A DNA stretch of 64,000 nt from NCBI GenBank assembly GCA_950022655.1, contig OX465579.1, positions 20,373,088-20,437,087 on the forward strand. Direction: 5' to 3'. The DNA is from Alentia gelatinosa. Its lineage: Eukaryota > Annelida > Polychaeta > Phyllodocida > Polynoidae. Under the pieces are notes generated by a model, which worked only from the letters and a program-made list of their open reading frames with translations, ran no database searches and was not told where the DNA came from. Numbering within the stretch: the first letter of the stretch is position 1; every line of letters starts with the position of its first letter. Shown here one piece after another: positions 12,401 to 23,009 of this stretch. The translations under genes and the position numbers were made by a program.

Positions 12401-13909
12401 ATCTCCGAAACCACCTTCCTTAAAATGTCCTGAAAACAGGCCTTTCTATCAGTGTCAACGTCACATACCCGAATAGGTAATTAGTGAAACCAGTATGGTT
12501 TTTACCTTGTAGCTTGTTCAAGAATGTGAGGGTTTCCGACCTGACAAATAATTAGAAATGCATGATTTTCTCTTCTTTTTCCCTTGAACGAGGGCATGAC
12601 GTATCCCCTTACATAATTACCATAATCTCAAAGTATATCCCCCTCACAGAACATTATGCAAATTAGATGATCTTCCCAACATACCCTACAGTGTCACTCC
12701 ATCAACGCCCCCGAAGTAAAACCTCAACGTGGTATGGAAAATGCGCATGAAAATCCCTAAGCTTAAGCAAAAGATAGGATACTTCCCAGCAGCAACAGTG
12801 AGGTGAGCTTCGAAGCGTAAGTCAATCTGGGGGCCAGAGACAAGTCTCAGGAACTCTATGCGGGCATGCGGTGCTACTGCGTTAACCTGATACATGTATA
12901 ATCCCCGTGTTTGTCATTCATGAAGGTGGGCCATTAAAAAGGGACCTAAGTAGACGACAGGCCACGGCTGATGGGCATTACAAGACATCCAATGCAGACA
13001 CCATTGAATGCTAATAGCTCCAAAACTCGTTTTTTTATCATTTTGTTCTTCCGGACATCTGGAAGGGAATATCGCGGACGGAGAAAATACACCTTTTGTT
13101 TGCTGACCTTGCTGTTTATCTGCATAGGCTGCAACTTCCACTGTGTTTGTTCACCAAGGTGAGGGGCTTCGGACAGGAAATACAATAACCGGAATGCAAT
13201 GATACCCGTGTCGGGGAGTTATTTCCGATGCTGAAAGCACATCATCGGAACTGCATTTTAGACATTTTCTGCCCGGGTGCTTCGCTCTGGCACGCTAATG
13301 GTAATCTATTAATTGAGGATAAAACAATGTTTGCAGTCAGGCTGCAATGCCCCCCGATGGAGGAGGCCTTCGGCTTACGGGAGGCCCGTCTCAGGTACGT
13401 TTTATATTCTCTTGGGATTACTCGCTACAAATCTTTCCTCCTAGAAGCCCTAAGTAGCATTTTCTTCTCCTCGCGAATCATATCGAAGAGAGAGAAGGAA
13501 AAGGAGATGCGCATTACGATGGAAGTAAACTTTATTTGAGGAGGGATTAGAGGAGTGCTGTTGGAGCCGACCTGTCAGTGTACATGTGTGTGTGGGTGGG
13601 GGAGGGGGGGGGAACTCCAGTGTGTAGCTTTGGGGACGGGGAAAGGCTTCCGCCACACGAGACCAGGAGAGCGCCGGTGGTGCTGCCTGGCGGTGGGAGG
13701 GAGGGAGAGGGGCTTGGCTGGGGGACCTGGATTGACATAAAGCTTTGCGGCTTGGCGCTGGCGAAGCGGAGGCCGCGGGATCAAGAATTTATCAATTAGA
13801 CAGGAATGTGTTGGGACAGGAAGGGCGGAGGATTAGTGGGTTGAGTGGAGAAGGGTTGCTAGTGGCCGGACGTGATGGGAGATCGCGATGGATCGCCTCC
13901 GTCTGTGTA
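12401..13909. other. Unique intronic sequence
   Basis: 12401-13220 shows nothing recognisable. 13540-13870 is G-rich with a G8-containing stretch near 13605. Overlapping frames at 12686-13799 have no domains. Confidence 0.45.
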
Positions 13910-14230
13910 TAGTCCTATTTCCATCGGCCGACAAAGTGATCGGCGATATTTAGGAATCAATCGTTATATTTTCTATAATACCTCTGACCCAATCAATCCC
14001 CGACAAAGTCAATCCATGTTGAATTCACCAGTGATGAATTTCTTGGGAAGTGGTATAAATAAAAGGCCAAAAATCGAAAAATAAGTGGGCTGCCGACTTA
14101 TTTTTCTGGTTCCACTTTCCGACTTCTGACAAAAATGATAAAAGAATAGGGTGGTGTTGGCCGACAAATTAGGCTGAGTTTACACTTGCCGACGGAAAAT
14201 ATACCGATAGAACTATTTATACGATTCATC
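13910..14230. mobile_element. Family B element(s), B3 type
   Basis: ATTTCCATCGGCCGACAAAG and GATCGGCGATATTTAGGAAT resemble 51479-51530 and 63678-63720. Further CCGAC/TTCCAC blocks follow at 14090-14210. Boundaries are uncertain. Confidence 0.5.
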
Positions 14231-14266
14231 TGCGCCAAGAAGTATCTTCATTGTATCATCGATTAA

Positions 14267-14548
14267 GGCCCGGCGTCCACATACTACGATATGGCTCCGA
14301 TATGGTCTACGATGCGCCTTCCGATAAAAATATCAAAATCGCGTCGGTAGTTCACCTAATATCGGGGCAGTTGACCACGTTTCTACGATATATTAGACAC
14401 CGATAAGAACCCCATACAATGCATGGTGGATTGGCATGTATAGACATATGCCTATGATTTTGCACCTTCCCGATATGTTTCCGATATTTGGTTTTTGTAT
14501 CGGTGCCATATCGGTAGGTCTAAATTTCTATCGTACTAGGTGGACGCC
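14267..14548 (+). mobile_element. Family A MITE, right end joined to family B sequence
   Basis: Left end TA-AGGCCCGGCGTCCACA and full core present. The right terminus stops at AGGTGGACGCC and continues straight into ATCGGTTGCCTAAAAAATCA, family-B-like sequence, so the last few bases of the terminus are lost. Confidence 0.75.
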
Positions 14549-14770
14549 ATCGGTTGCCTAAAAAATCAGTCGGTGGTCCAAGATGACGCAATTTTGGGGA
14601 GGGAAACCTTTGAGCAGGTCTAGAATTTTGCTGTTTACAACATATCATATCGATATTGTATCGATATGATATTGTTGTAAACCAATATCATATCGGGAAC
14701 GTGTAATAATCGGTCGGCGGTGCTAGATTCTATAATCAATCAAAATCGCTAGCGACCCAAGGACGAAGCC
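14549..14770. mobile_element. Family B-like sequence with a 22 bp-arm palindrome
   Basis: AATCAGTCGGTGGTCC and TAATCGGTCGGCGGTGCTAG are family B cores. Between them, arms TTTACAACATATCATATCGA (14634-14655) and its near reverse complement (14659-14681) form a hairpin with a 3-base loop. It abuts the family A copy ending at 14548. Confidence 0.5.
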
Positions 14771-16423
14771 ACTGTTACAGATTCTTTGCGATTTGTATTG
14801 TAACTATGGTGCCATCTTTATTCAATTACAAATATTATGAACCCTTCGCCCATGTGTCTCTGAGAATGTGGTATTGTAAATAGTAGCAATACAATGTGAA
14901 AATAACGATACCATATGACAGGATCCAATATTACTGGAGCAACGCTTTTCCCACATATCTAGGAGCAACGATCCTCGGATAGGGGAATTGAGAAGAAGTG
15001 GCTAGGAGCGGGGTAAAGTGGGCTCTGAGCAAGTGGTGGCCTTGCGTTTACAGGCTCATCTCTGTAATGGCTGCCGCATGGCGCAGCAAATCCCAATGTG
15101 ATGTGGGGGGAGAATGTAGGTGGAGAGTGGGAAAGGAGGTGGATCCACCAGCAATGGAAAAGGTCGCCTCACAAATGCAGACCCGCCACACACCTCTCAA
15201 GGTGTAACTGATATATGACTCGGACCAGCACCAACGGCCTAAGAGGCAGACCGACAGTGCCCCGAAAGAAATATACAGCCCGGGCTCCCACGAGAGGGTC
15301 GAGTGGGGACGGAGAGGGGCCGCTTACCTGAGTGTTTTCTTATGAAAGGGATTGGGAGATTGCCGTCCAAACACTGTGTGTTCCCGTCGTTGCTTTTTAT
15401 TGATGGCAAATAGAACTCGACTAGAATCTTTAAGAAGGAGGCTTTCCTGGGGCCACTCAGGGACTGATTACTCCCTGTCGGAGTGTTGGGGAAGCACGAC
15501 CGGGAGCGCCTTTATAGATAATGATAAAACACACACCTCATATATCATACAGATGATTTGTACACAAGGCTTTCCATAGGAAGTTCACATATAAATCTTT
15601 GTACTGTACGACAAAGCTTCCCGCATGCAAACTCCCGCGAATATCTTGATCTCAGCAGTGTATAAATGTGACTTACTGAAGAACCTATTTGGCGTATAGA
15701 ACGGATGCAGCAGCTAATAGCTATAGAATACCTGTATGAAGCATCACTTCAAAACGCATTTCCCTGCGCCTGATGCTAAAAGAGATCTGGTGTTAATTAC
15801 TGGTATTGTATCGCAGATTCCATTAACGCGCCAGCCAGCTCCTGTCAGTCATACAAAGTAATTCGCTTCGTACAGTTATTCCCACAGTGCAGTCATATTC
15901 TATGTGTCTCCGAAGTAATGATCGCGCTCATATGAACTTCCACTGAGCGTAGTAGGATAGGAGCATGGAAATGGCAGCTGGCCAAATAAGGAAGTCTCTT
16001 AATGATCTGAAAAACGACAGGATTCAAATCGCAGAGAGCAGGTTCAGCTTACAATGTGGCTTAGTCGTATTACGCGCTATGTATTTTTACCTCACATACG
16101 TCTTCTTCCTTTTATAATAAGCATTGGATTGTAATTTGAGTATTTAGTTAAAACACTATGTAAAAGTAGTATCAGGACTCTTGGAGATGATATTTGCTGC
16201 TACATACACGTATGTACATATAATAAAATTCCTTTCATTCAATGTCAGTGCTTTTCATCATAATCTCTTGATATCCGACCTCGAATAATCTGTCTCACTC
16301 ACAATCACTCAGCGATGATAAGTTCCGACGCTGCGATGTAAGAATGTAATCAGACTTTAATAATCTAATATTTGAGAATTCCTTCCTCTCGTATAGCCTG
16401 AGGATATTTGCCTTTCATTAAAC
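14771..16423. other. Intronic sequence leading to the CELF exon
   Basis: No dispersed repeat found. 15330-15560 is a unique GC-richer patch; 15600-16423 is AT-rich and repeat-free. Short elements near the exon could affect its splicing but none was recognised. Confidence 0.45.
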
Positions 16424-16441
16424 GATTCCTTGTCTTTTCAG
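16424..16441 (+). other. 3' splice acceptor of the CELF exon
   Basis: The sequence before the exon is GATTCCTTGTCTTTTCAG, a short pyrimidine tract ending in CAG. A possible branch-point adenine lies in TTCATTAAAC about 25 bases upstream. Its position exactly matches the phase-0 start of the CELF peptide. Confidence 0.85.
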
Positions 16442-16490
16442 ATGAACCGCCCGATCCAGGTTAAACCTGCAGACAGCGAGAGTAGAGCCG
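16442..16490 (+). CDS. CELF/Bruno-like RNA-binding protein, internal 49-nt exon (partial gene)
   Basis: Reading from the first base, the exon encodes MNRPIQVKPADSESRA and ends with one extra G. I recognise this peptide as the end of RRM1 and start of the RRM1-RRM2 linker of CELF/Bruno proteins, which bind GU-rich RNA and control splicing, translation and mRNA decay in nucleus and cytoplasm. Known family structure fits: a short 49-base exon lies between an 83-base exon ending in a TLPG-like sequence and a 135-base exon opening RRM2. The exon starts in phase 0 and ends in phase 1, as expected. It is preceded by a pyrimidine-rich tract ending TTTTCAG and followed by GTGAGT. The ATG is an internal methionine, not a start codon. 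The last residue is Ala where I remember Gly in many relatives; this is either real divergence or a lineage trait. Which CELF paralogue group it belongs to cannot be told from 16 residues. Confidence 0.9.
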
Positions 16491-16496
16491 GTGAGT
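16491..16496 (+). other. 5' splice donor of the CELF exon
   Basis: GTGAGT follows the coding G directly, a near-consensus donor. The reading frame would otherwise continue into unrelated sequence, so this is the likely exon end. Confidence 0.85.
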
Positions 16497-16522
16497 ACAC
16501 AACACTCTAACTTGTAAAACCG

Positions 16523-16994
16523 AAAGTGGAATTCACACGGTGGGATTCATATACCTCACAGGGCATTTGAATCACACAAATTTTGCTGAAATTCTGTACT
16601 GGAACACAACCTCCTCGTATGAATTGTAGGGTTCCATTTCCCTAAAACAAGTTTTTTCCTGTGCTATTGTCGGTGATGATTACCCTAACGAGGTACAGAA
16701 TCTCAGAAGATTTTGATTTTAAACACGTTTGAACTTATATGGGTATTTTGGTGACGCAAATTAATTCATTGCTGAGTCGCGGACCAAGTAACCAACCTAC
16801 CCCATCAAATAGGAAGCCTTCGCAGGGACTTTGTCTGAAATGATGAACCTGGTGTGTCCTTCCATGTGAATCTAATTCGCCATTTTCCCTTAAGATCATA
16901 TTTATGTACCAAAGAAGAATTTTCTGAGACTAGGGGAAAAGTGTGAATCATACCAGTCTCAGGTACATTAGTCTCTATGTGTGAATCCCGCTTT
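16523..16994. mobile_element. Family L inverted-repeat element, 33 bp after the CELF exon
   Basis: The left end reads AAAGTGGAATTCACAC and the right end GTGTGAATCCCGCTTT. The right end reverse-complemented is AAAGCGGGATTCACAC, so the termini are imperfect inverted repeats. The match extends further in, through a RTACCTSA-like block on both sides. About 470 bp, no coding capacity, so a non-autonomous DNA element. A related fragment lies at 28145-28275. Confidence 0.65.
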
Positions 16995-17459
16995 CTACCT
17001 GCCTCTTACAACCAATGTTTCCCAAGATTGTAGCGCATCATGTTTCCTTTTTCGTTTGTTTGATTTTGCATCTGGTCAACCACCACAGGTCCATTCCAGA
17101 CGCAGGATTCAACTTTTTGTCATTGCTTTTATACCACAGGGGTTGTGATCGAATCTATAAGATGAAATTAGGTGGAAATCTCACCCCTATACAAAATTCC
17201 TCTACTCTACATCCCGCATCAACGCTCTTCTTTACCCAAACAAATCACAAAAAATATATATTTAATCTCCATATAATCGTTCGTTCCCTCCATGTTGCCA
17301 GATGACCCTATGCCACAACCCACATGCCCATTATCAAGCTAGCAGAATTATGTCTTCCCGTCTTGTGTCTTTTTTACTTTGGTTTTACTGTGAGGACTTC
17401 ATTTTGACGTCCGTTTAACTTCGCAATCTTACTGAATTCATGATAGATACTGAGCAGGA

Positions 17460-17760
17460 TTCCTGGATTTATCTCAATCCTTTCACAGACATTAGATAAC
17501 ACCGCAATATCAGAATAAGTCAAATTGAATACGCAAATCCAGTTAGAAATGTATAAATCTCTATGTTGATGTCTTGCCTACTTTTTCAAATTCTGCCCGC
17601 TGATTGGCCAGTCGATTTTGACGTTATTCTGCATCACTCTGCCACGACCCTGGCGTAGTATTGGCACTTTAATGCGGGTGATCATTGCGCATAATTTGTT
17701 TAATGATTTTCCTATGGCTAAACCTGTACCAGGGGTGCGTTATTTACTATTCCTTGGTAC
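17460..17760 (+). repeat. Dispersed repeat E
   Basis: CCGCAATATCAGAATAAGTC, CCTGGCGTAGTATTGGCAC and TTTCCTATGGCTAAACCTGT align with 12047-12320. Divergence is moderate with small indels. The open frame from 17618 is a by-product of this repeat. Confidence 0.65.
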
Positions 17761-18760
17761 CATGCCACATACGCCTCCACACAATGTGCCTCAATTTGCT
17801 GACTCAAAGGAACACATTAGTTTGATGTTGAAACCTGACGTTCTTCTTCCCACACACTTTTAGCAACAAGAAACACCTGCTTGTCCCTTGCCATACTATT
17901 AACACACAGTTGTGACTTTTCCCTCCTGGGCCATCCTTAAAGTACGTCAGCACAATTTCTGACAAAGATTGACCTCACCACCCTCTCTTGTGCGCAATAG
18001 ATTAGAGAAGGGCTGTGCGGAAAATTTCTATTATTTTACCTCAATACCTACGTACTTTATGAATGGCTCCGTGAAATTCGGACTCAGTCAGGACCTTATT
18101 CAGTGGCACTTCAACACTGAGGGTGATCGAATGTTATAAACTAAGTTTACCAAAATGCGTTTACCTTTAATCGTGGTAGCAAACCACGACGTAATATACT
18201 CGCTATTGCTCGTGTGTTAGTACGTGTCAACCTCTCGTGGTGTACGGACGCCCGTCCAAAAACATCATCGATTATCGTCTATGTCTGTCTATTATCTAAA
18301 GACAGTACAGCGAATACCCTCGTTGGTTTGTCAATCGTAGTGTTATTTTAGATTATCTTATCCACCCTTCATTACACAACCAATATTTCCTATTTAACCT
18401 TTATATCACAAGTTCCGTGATTTTAACTATTTACCATTACATGCTTTGGTACCTCACAAGCTTAGTTTTCATTTTGAGCTTAAGTATTTTGTTAGATTCA
18501 TTCTGACTCGATATCATCCTAGTTTTTTGAGTTCATTCCATAAATTAGCTGATTTAAATTCGACAGCATGTTTGTATTCGTTACATTTCATCAGGTTATT
18601 TATCTTAAGTCAGGGCCATCGAACATTCTTATATGTCTGTTTGCTTCGCCTATCCTATTTGGTTCATTTGCTCTCATATGTATGGCATATAGTCGTTAAA
18701 TAAATTTACCAAAAAGCTAAAAAGAAATGGGCATGATACATACACACTAGTTGGTGATGT
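17761..18760. other. AT-rich intronic sequence
   Basis: No repeat family or protein-like frame. The 85-residue frame at 18446-18703 is hydrophobic and low in charge but shows no family signature. Confidence 0.4.
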
Positions 18761-18769
18761 GCATGATGC

Positions 18770-18830
18770 GAGTTGCTCGGTGGTTCCCTGAGCTGCTCAC
18801 AGTGTACGGCTCAGACCTGGTGAGCTGCTC
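18770..18830. promoter_or_regulatory. GAGCWGCTC motif cluster
   Basis: Exact GAGCTGCTC at 18790-18798 and 18822-18830 and a one-mismatch GAGTTGCTC at 18770-18778. Spacings of 20 and 32 bp are close to whole helical turns. It opens a unique GC-rich island. Confidence 0.45.
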
Positions 18831-19680
18831 GCCCGAGAGACCGGCCGCGCCCTGCCCTTTCCGCCGGGCCAGGTGGGTGTACCCCCGGCCAGCTGGTCAT
18901 ATTCAGGCCCATTAACCGCCGTCTCCAGCCGCCAGCCGCCACCAAAATTGCGACCGGGTCCTAATGGAAAGGCGCGACGGGGGCCGCTCTGTAAAGAAAC
19001 CGGTTTAATACTGAAGGCCGAGAACATCCACAGTTCGTGTCTCAGGCTTAATTTGGGGCTGGTTTTAAAAGAACTAAAGGCGAATATTGGCAATGGAAAT
19101 GTGTGGGTGGGGGGCTCTTTTAAAAAGATTTATGAGACGATATAAAATAAAGCAATATTGAACAAGCATTTAATGTCCATTACTATTCCATTGGTGAGTA
19201 GGATGAAGTCCATTGTTTCATATGTACACAGGTACAAGTGTTAATGACACTCATGGTGGGTTCTCTCTCCGGACACGCCTTGCTTCGTGTCTCCAGCTGG
19301 CAGGCATTTATTATGAAATTTAAAAGAAGTATTCAGGCATAATTAGCAATTTGAGGTACGCACGCGAATCCTGTTTTCTAGTAATTATCAGGTGCCGATT
19401 ATTCTGTTCATTAAGACAAGGCGATGGAATCTCCCCCTCTTAAAGTTATTACCGCTGGCGTAATGAAAGAAGTCATCACACAAAAGAAATTCAGGCGACC
19501 TGATTAATATTGCTCTATAAAGTACCTGATTAAACCGTGTTTGAATCTATTGAGAGCGCAAGCTTCATTAATTTCTCGGGTATTAGACAAGGAGAAGAAA
19601 TGATGAGACAGAGGAAGCCGGCGACAATGTGAAAGTAATAGATTCATTCAGCAAGGAGACCAGTGTGAAATGAAGGCGTC
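18785..19680. other. Unique island, conserved-element-like
   Basis: Starts with the motif cluster, then a GC-rich unique stretch (18840-19110) and an AT-rich but unique stretch (19140-19660) containing blocks such as GGCATAATTAGCAATTTGAG. No repeats. It resembles intronic enhancer-type DNA; conservation is untested. Confidence 0.45.
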
Positions 19681-19719
19681 CTGTCTTCCTGGCCCCCCAT
19701 CTGGTTTGTTCATCTCTGA

Positions 19720-20295
19720 TCAGCGCATGCGCAGTTTCCACCTGCAAACGAATTTGGCACCGATTATTTGGGCACTGTACGACGTTGGTTGGTGGTGGCT
19801 CCTGGGGATTTACTTTTGCCTAATGCAGCATTTCAACCTGATGATTAAATGTCCACCGATTATGTGGTCACTGGAAAATCAGTTGTCGGGTGGTGGCATT
19901 TGAGATTTAGTCTTGGCTCAAGCTCTTCGACCCAAGCGTGTTTCCCTCTCATGATTGTAAAAGGGCCACCAATTGCTGTAATAGGGATTCCTAGTGTGGA
20001 TTTCATTGCACTGAATGCATTTTGTAACAGGGTTGTTAAACTGCCATATGTACCCAGTATAATTTTATCAGTGAGGTGAATAGTCGTCAGGTGCTACCGA
20101 AATTGCGTAATGTGGGGATAATAAATGAACCTACAATTTGTATCCCAGGTTCCACATGCTGATTATGTGCCCTATAAGTATCAAATAGTCAGCAGGCGGC
20201 GTCAAGAGCCAGAATCGGTGGAAATGGCGCATAAAAGTGTCAAATAGTCGGCATGCCAGAATCTTTGGCCAGAATCGTAGGGTGGAAACGCCGCA
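19720..20295. mobile_element. Family B-like region, several modules
   Basis: GCAGTTTCCACCTGC, ATTTGGCACCGATTATTTGG, TCCACCGATTATGTGGTCAC and, at the end, GGCCAGAATCGTAGGGTGGA. Repeated CCAGAATCG blocks at 20205 and 20265. Frames in this stretch are by-products of the repeat. Confidence 0.5.
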
Positions 20296-20552
20296 CGAGC
20301 GAGCTCCTCTCCACCACCACCTCACCATCCCCACCCAACCCCAGCTCCAGTGCGTCGCGCTTCCATTGTAATCAGGGCGTTTTTCAGGACGGATCTGCCG
20401 GGTTGGGGAGGAGTCTTTTTTTCCTCCTCTGCGTGTTCACCTTTCATTTTGAGGCTGCCAACTCTCGTCACCGCCCGTCAGGCGTGGAGTGACTGGGGAG
20501 CTGGGGATGAGGAAGGTGTGAAACTCTGAAGGAGATTCTGCCAGAGTGAACG

Positions 20553-20722
20553 ACAGAGAGACTGAGATTCGCTGGCAGGAAGTCTGAGAGATTCACTGAA
20601 AGAGACACAAAGAGACTGATATTCACTGATGGAGAGACTGAGAAATTCACTGACAAAGAGACTGAGAAATTTACTGATGGAGAGACTGATGGATTCACTG
20701 ACAGGGAGACTGGGAGATCCAC
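20553..20722. repeat. 24 bp tandem repeat
   Basis: Unit like GAGACTGAGAAATTCACTGA plus CAAA, about seven degenerate copies. On the minus strand it reads as an eight-residue Ser/Val/Asn repeat (SVNFSVSP), which explains the open frame there. Confidence 0.75.
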
Positions 20723-20744
20723 TGAATATCTATCCAACGATTAC

Positions 20745-21400
20745 ATGGCAACGATTCACAGGGAGCCACCGATCGAATTTTTTTTATATACCGAAGCCAG
20801 ATCGGTGAATGGGAAATACCTGGTGTTTGAATGCTCACCAATTATTATAGTGAGGATAATGCAATAAGGCCACCACCCACTGACTTAGTCAAGGTCCGAC
20901 AGAAAAAAAACGCCTTGATTTCGTCAGTGATCCTAAAGGTTTTTCAGGACTATTTGATCGGTACGGACCTGTAAAGAGCAGGAGAAACAAGTCATACACG
21001 GCACCCTCCCCGACTATTTGATTTTGTGGCCACCACTAACCGACCTTTAGAAGTACCCAACTAATCGGTGCCGTTATTATTGGCCAGTGAAAAATGGCTT
21101 AAAAGGCCCGTTTCTATTGGCCGATCTTCCGTTACCGAACAGTCAGGAACCACCGACAGATTTTTGGCACTGCTGACCCAAAATCGGTCAATGGAAACGA
21201 CCCAGCTCGTGAAATGACCCACGACTTTTTCTGCTTAGATTATGCAATGTAGCACCACTCACTACTGAGTGAAAGGTTGGTCACAGAGTGAAATCTACTA
21301 CCCTTCTATTTAGACGTACATTGAGTGTAACCACCGACAGACTTTCTTGGTAACTCAGAAAATCTACACCCTTTTCGTCGGCCAATGGAAATAGGCCTAT
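20745..21400. mobile_element. Family B element, long copy
   Basis: GGAGCCACCGATCGAATTTT at one end and TCGTCGGCCAATGGAAATAG at the other, with many internal CCACCGAC, GATCGG and ATTGGCC blocks. About 650 bp, no coding capacity. Lies between the 24 bp and 48 bp tandem arrays. Confidence 0.55.
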
Positions 21401-21480
21401 AGAGAGACTTAGAGACTGGAGGACTAACTGGAGGATTGAGTACTCACCGCTCTTAGTGATTGATGGAGTGAGGTGAGTGG

Positions 21481-21710
21481 GTGAGTCAGTCAGTCAGCAA
21501 ATCAGTAAGCCAGTAAATTAATCAGGCAATGGGTCAGTCAGCCACCCAATCAGTAAGCCAGTAAATTAATCAGGCAATGCATCGGTCAATGAGCCAAGTT
21601 TATCAGTACGGCAGTAAATGAATCAGGCAATGAGTCGGTTAGTGAGCCAATCAGTAGGCCAGTAAATTAATCAGGCAATGAGTCAGTCAGTCAGTCAATC
21701 AGTAAGGCAA
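21481..21710. repeat. 48 bp tandem repeat built on CAGT tetramers
   Basis: CAGTAAATTAATCAGGCAAT recurs at 21511, 21559, 21612 (variant) and 21660, spacing 48, 53 and 48. Between them are runs of CAGT/CAAT tetramers. A looser CAGT-rich tail extends to about 22150. Confidence 0.75.
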
Positions 21711-22194
21711 GGATTCCATGAATGAGTCATTCATGCATAAGTCAGTCAGTCTTATATCCAATCGATCGGTCAGCTAGTCAGTTAGTTAGTCGGTTTCTCA
21801 ATCATTTAATCAGTCAGTTAGTCTATTAGATAGAAGCTAGCCAAACATTCAAAAAGTAGATTAGTTAGTCATCCGGCTATAGATTCGTGTTATAAGTGAG
21901 TTCGATAGTCAGCCAGTGGATCGGCCGGTTAGTCAGTCAGTGAAGTAGGCAGTGAGTCTATCAGGTAGTTCATCCATAAATGTAGATGACAGTTGAACAA
22001 GGAGTTAGTGAGTGAGAATTAGTTCTGGATCAGTAAATCATTGAGCAGTAGGATACCTAAAAGAAAGTGGGTAAAAGGATGAATAAATCGGAGTAAATGA
22101 ATGAATAGATGACCGAGAAAAAAGATCAAGTGAATGACAGAGCAAATAAATGTGATGTTATTGGGGTAGATTAATGGGCGATAATGGGGGATTG

Positions 22195-22700
22195 TGAACG
22201 ATGGCAGCGCCGCAGTTCGGGGAGCGCGTGCCTGTCAACTGCTGGGACTGACAAGCCCGCTAACAGGCAGACTAACGGCCGAGGGTTGTGGTTGTCATCA
22301 ACGCATGATGGACCAATAGGGACAGGTCAACCCCAGCTGACCTTTTACTCTTGTTAGGCCTTGCCCAGATTGTCACAGTGGGACACATTGACATTATCAA
22401 TAGCAGGTCGGCAGGGACCCGGGCCGGGGACCGGGTTGTGCGGGGGACCGTGGCGGGAGGCCGGGCAGGGGACACGGTGATGACGGGGTGTTCACGGGCG
22501 AGACACACGGCTCCAATATTGGCGCACAGCGGAGGGTGGTGACTGCCCTTCATCCGACTCTGCATGCCAAAGGTCAGGTGGTCGGCCATCGGGACGAGCA
22601 GCCCCACACACAATTAGCATCTACTCACCGTCGTCTCAATGCCTCCCTTGGCTGGCCCCGGGAAGGCAGCCCTTGTTGCCGGGCACCCCGGGGGGTATTG
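22195..22700. other. Unique GC-rich island
   Basis: Repeat-free, with frames in several phases but no domain. Includes GGGACCGTGGCGGGAGGCCG-type sequence. Candidate regulatory island. Confidence 0.4.
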
Positions 22701-22892
22701 GACGTAATAGAGAGTGGGATGCATGCCCTATGGTGTAGGAGGGGACCTGCAAGACTAGACTCACATGAATAGTCACATACATATACAAACAGCTCATTCC
22801 TGTCCTAGATATTATTATATACCTGTGGTAGTATATCCTATACATACGGTCCGCTCCTACCCATGTCGTATTTATATCCGTACGACACCTAG

Positions 22893-22936
22893 GTGACGTA
22901 CGGGGTATGTATGTGGCGTACGGGGCATGTACGGCG
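22893..22936. repeat. Repeat I, 20 bp unit, two copies
   Basis: GTACGGGGTATGTATGTGGC is followed by GTACGGGGCATGTAC. The same block in reverse complement is at 38611-38659. Flanked by CGTATTTAATCCGTA repeats at 22945-23000. Confidence 0.65.
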
Positions 22937-23009
22937 GCGAAATCCGCGTATTTAATCCGTAATTTTACCGCGTATTTAATCCGTACGGAGAGAGTAAGCC
23001 TGTTTCTCT

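Larger units (their letters stand above)
1..16441 (+). other. Upstream intron of the CELF-like gene (partial)
   Basis: Everything before the exon is inferred to be intron, because the exon is internal and no other exon was recognised. The 83-base exon that usually precedes it (end of RRM1, KTLPG-like end) was looked for and not seen, so the intron appears to extend beyond the left edge. The stretch holds repeats and two unique islands listed separately. A nested unrelated gene cannot be excluded, but no protein-like open frame supports one. Confidence 0.6.
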
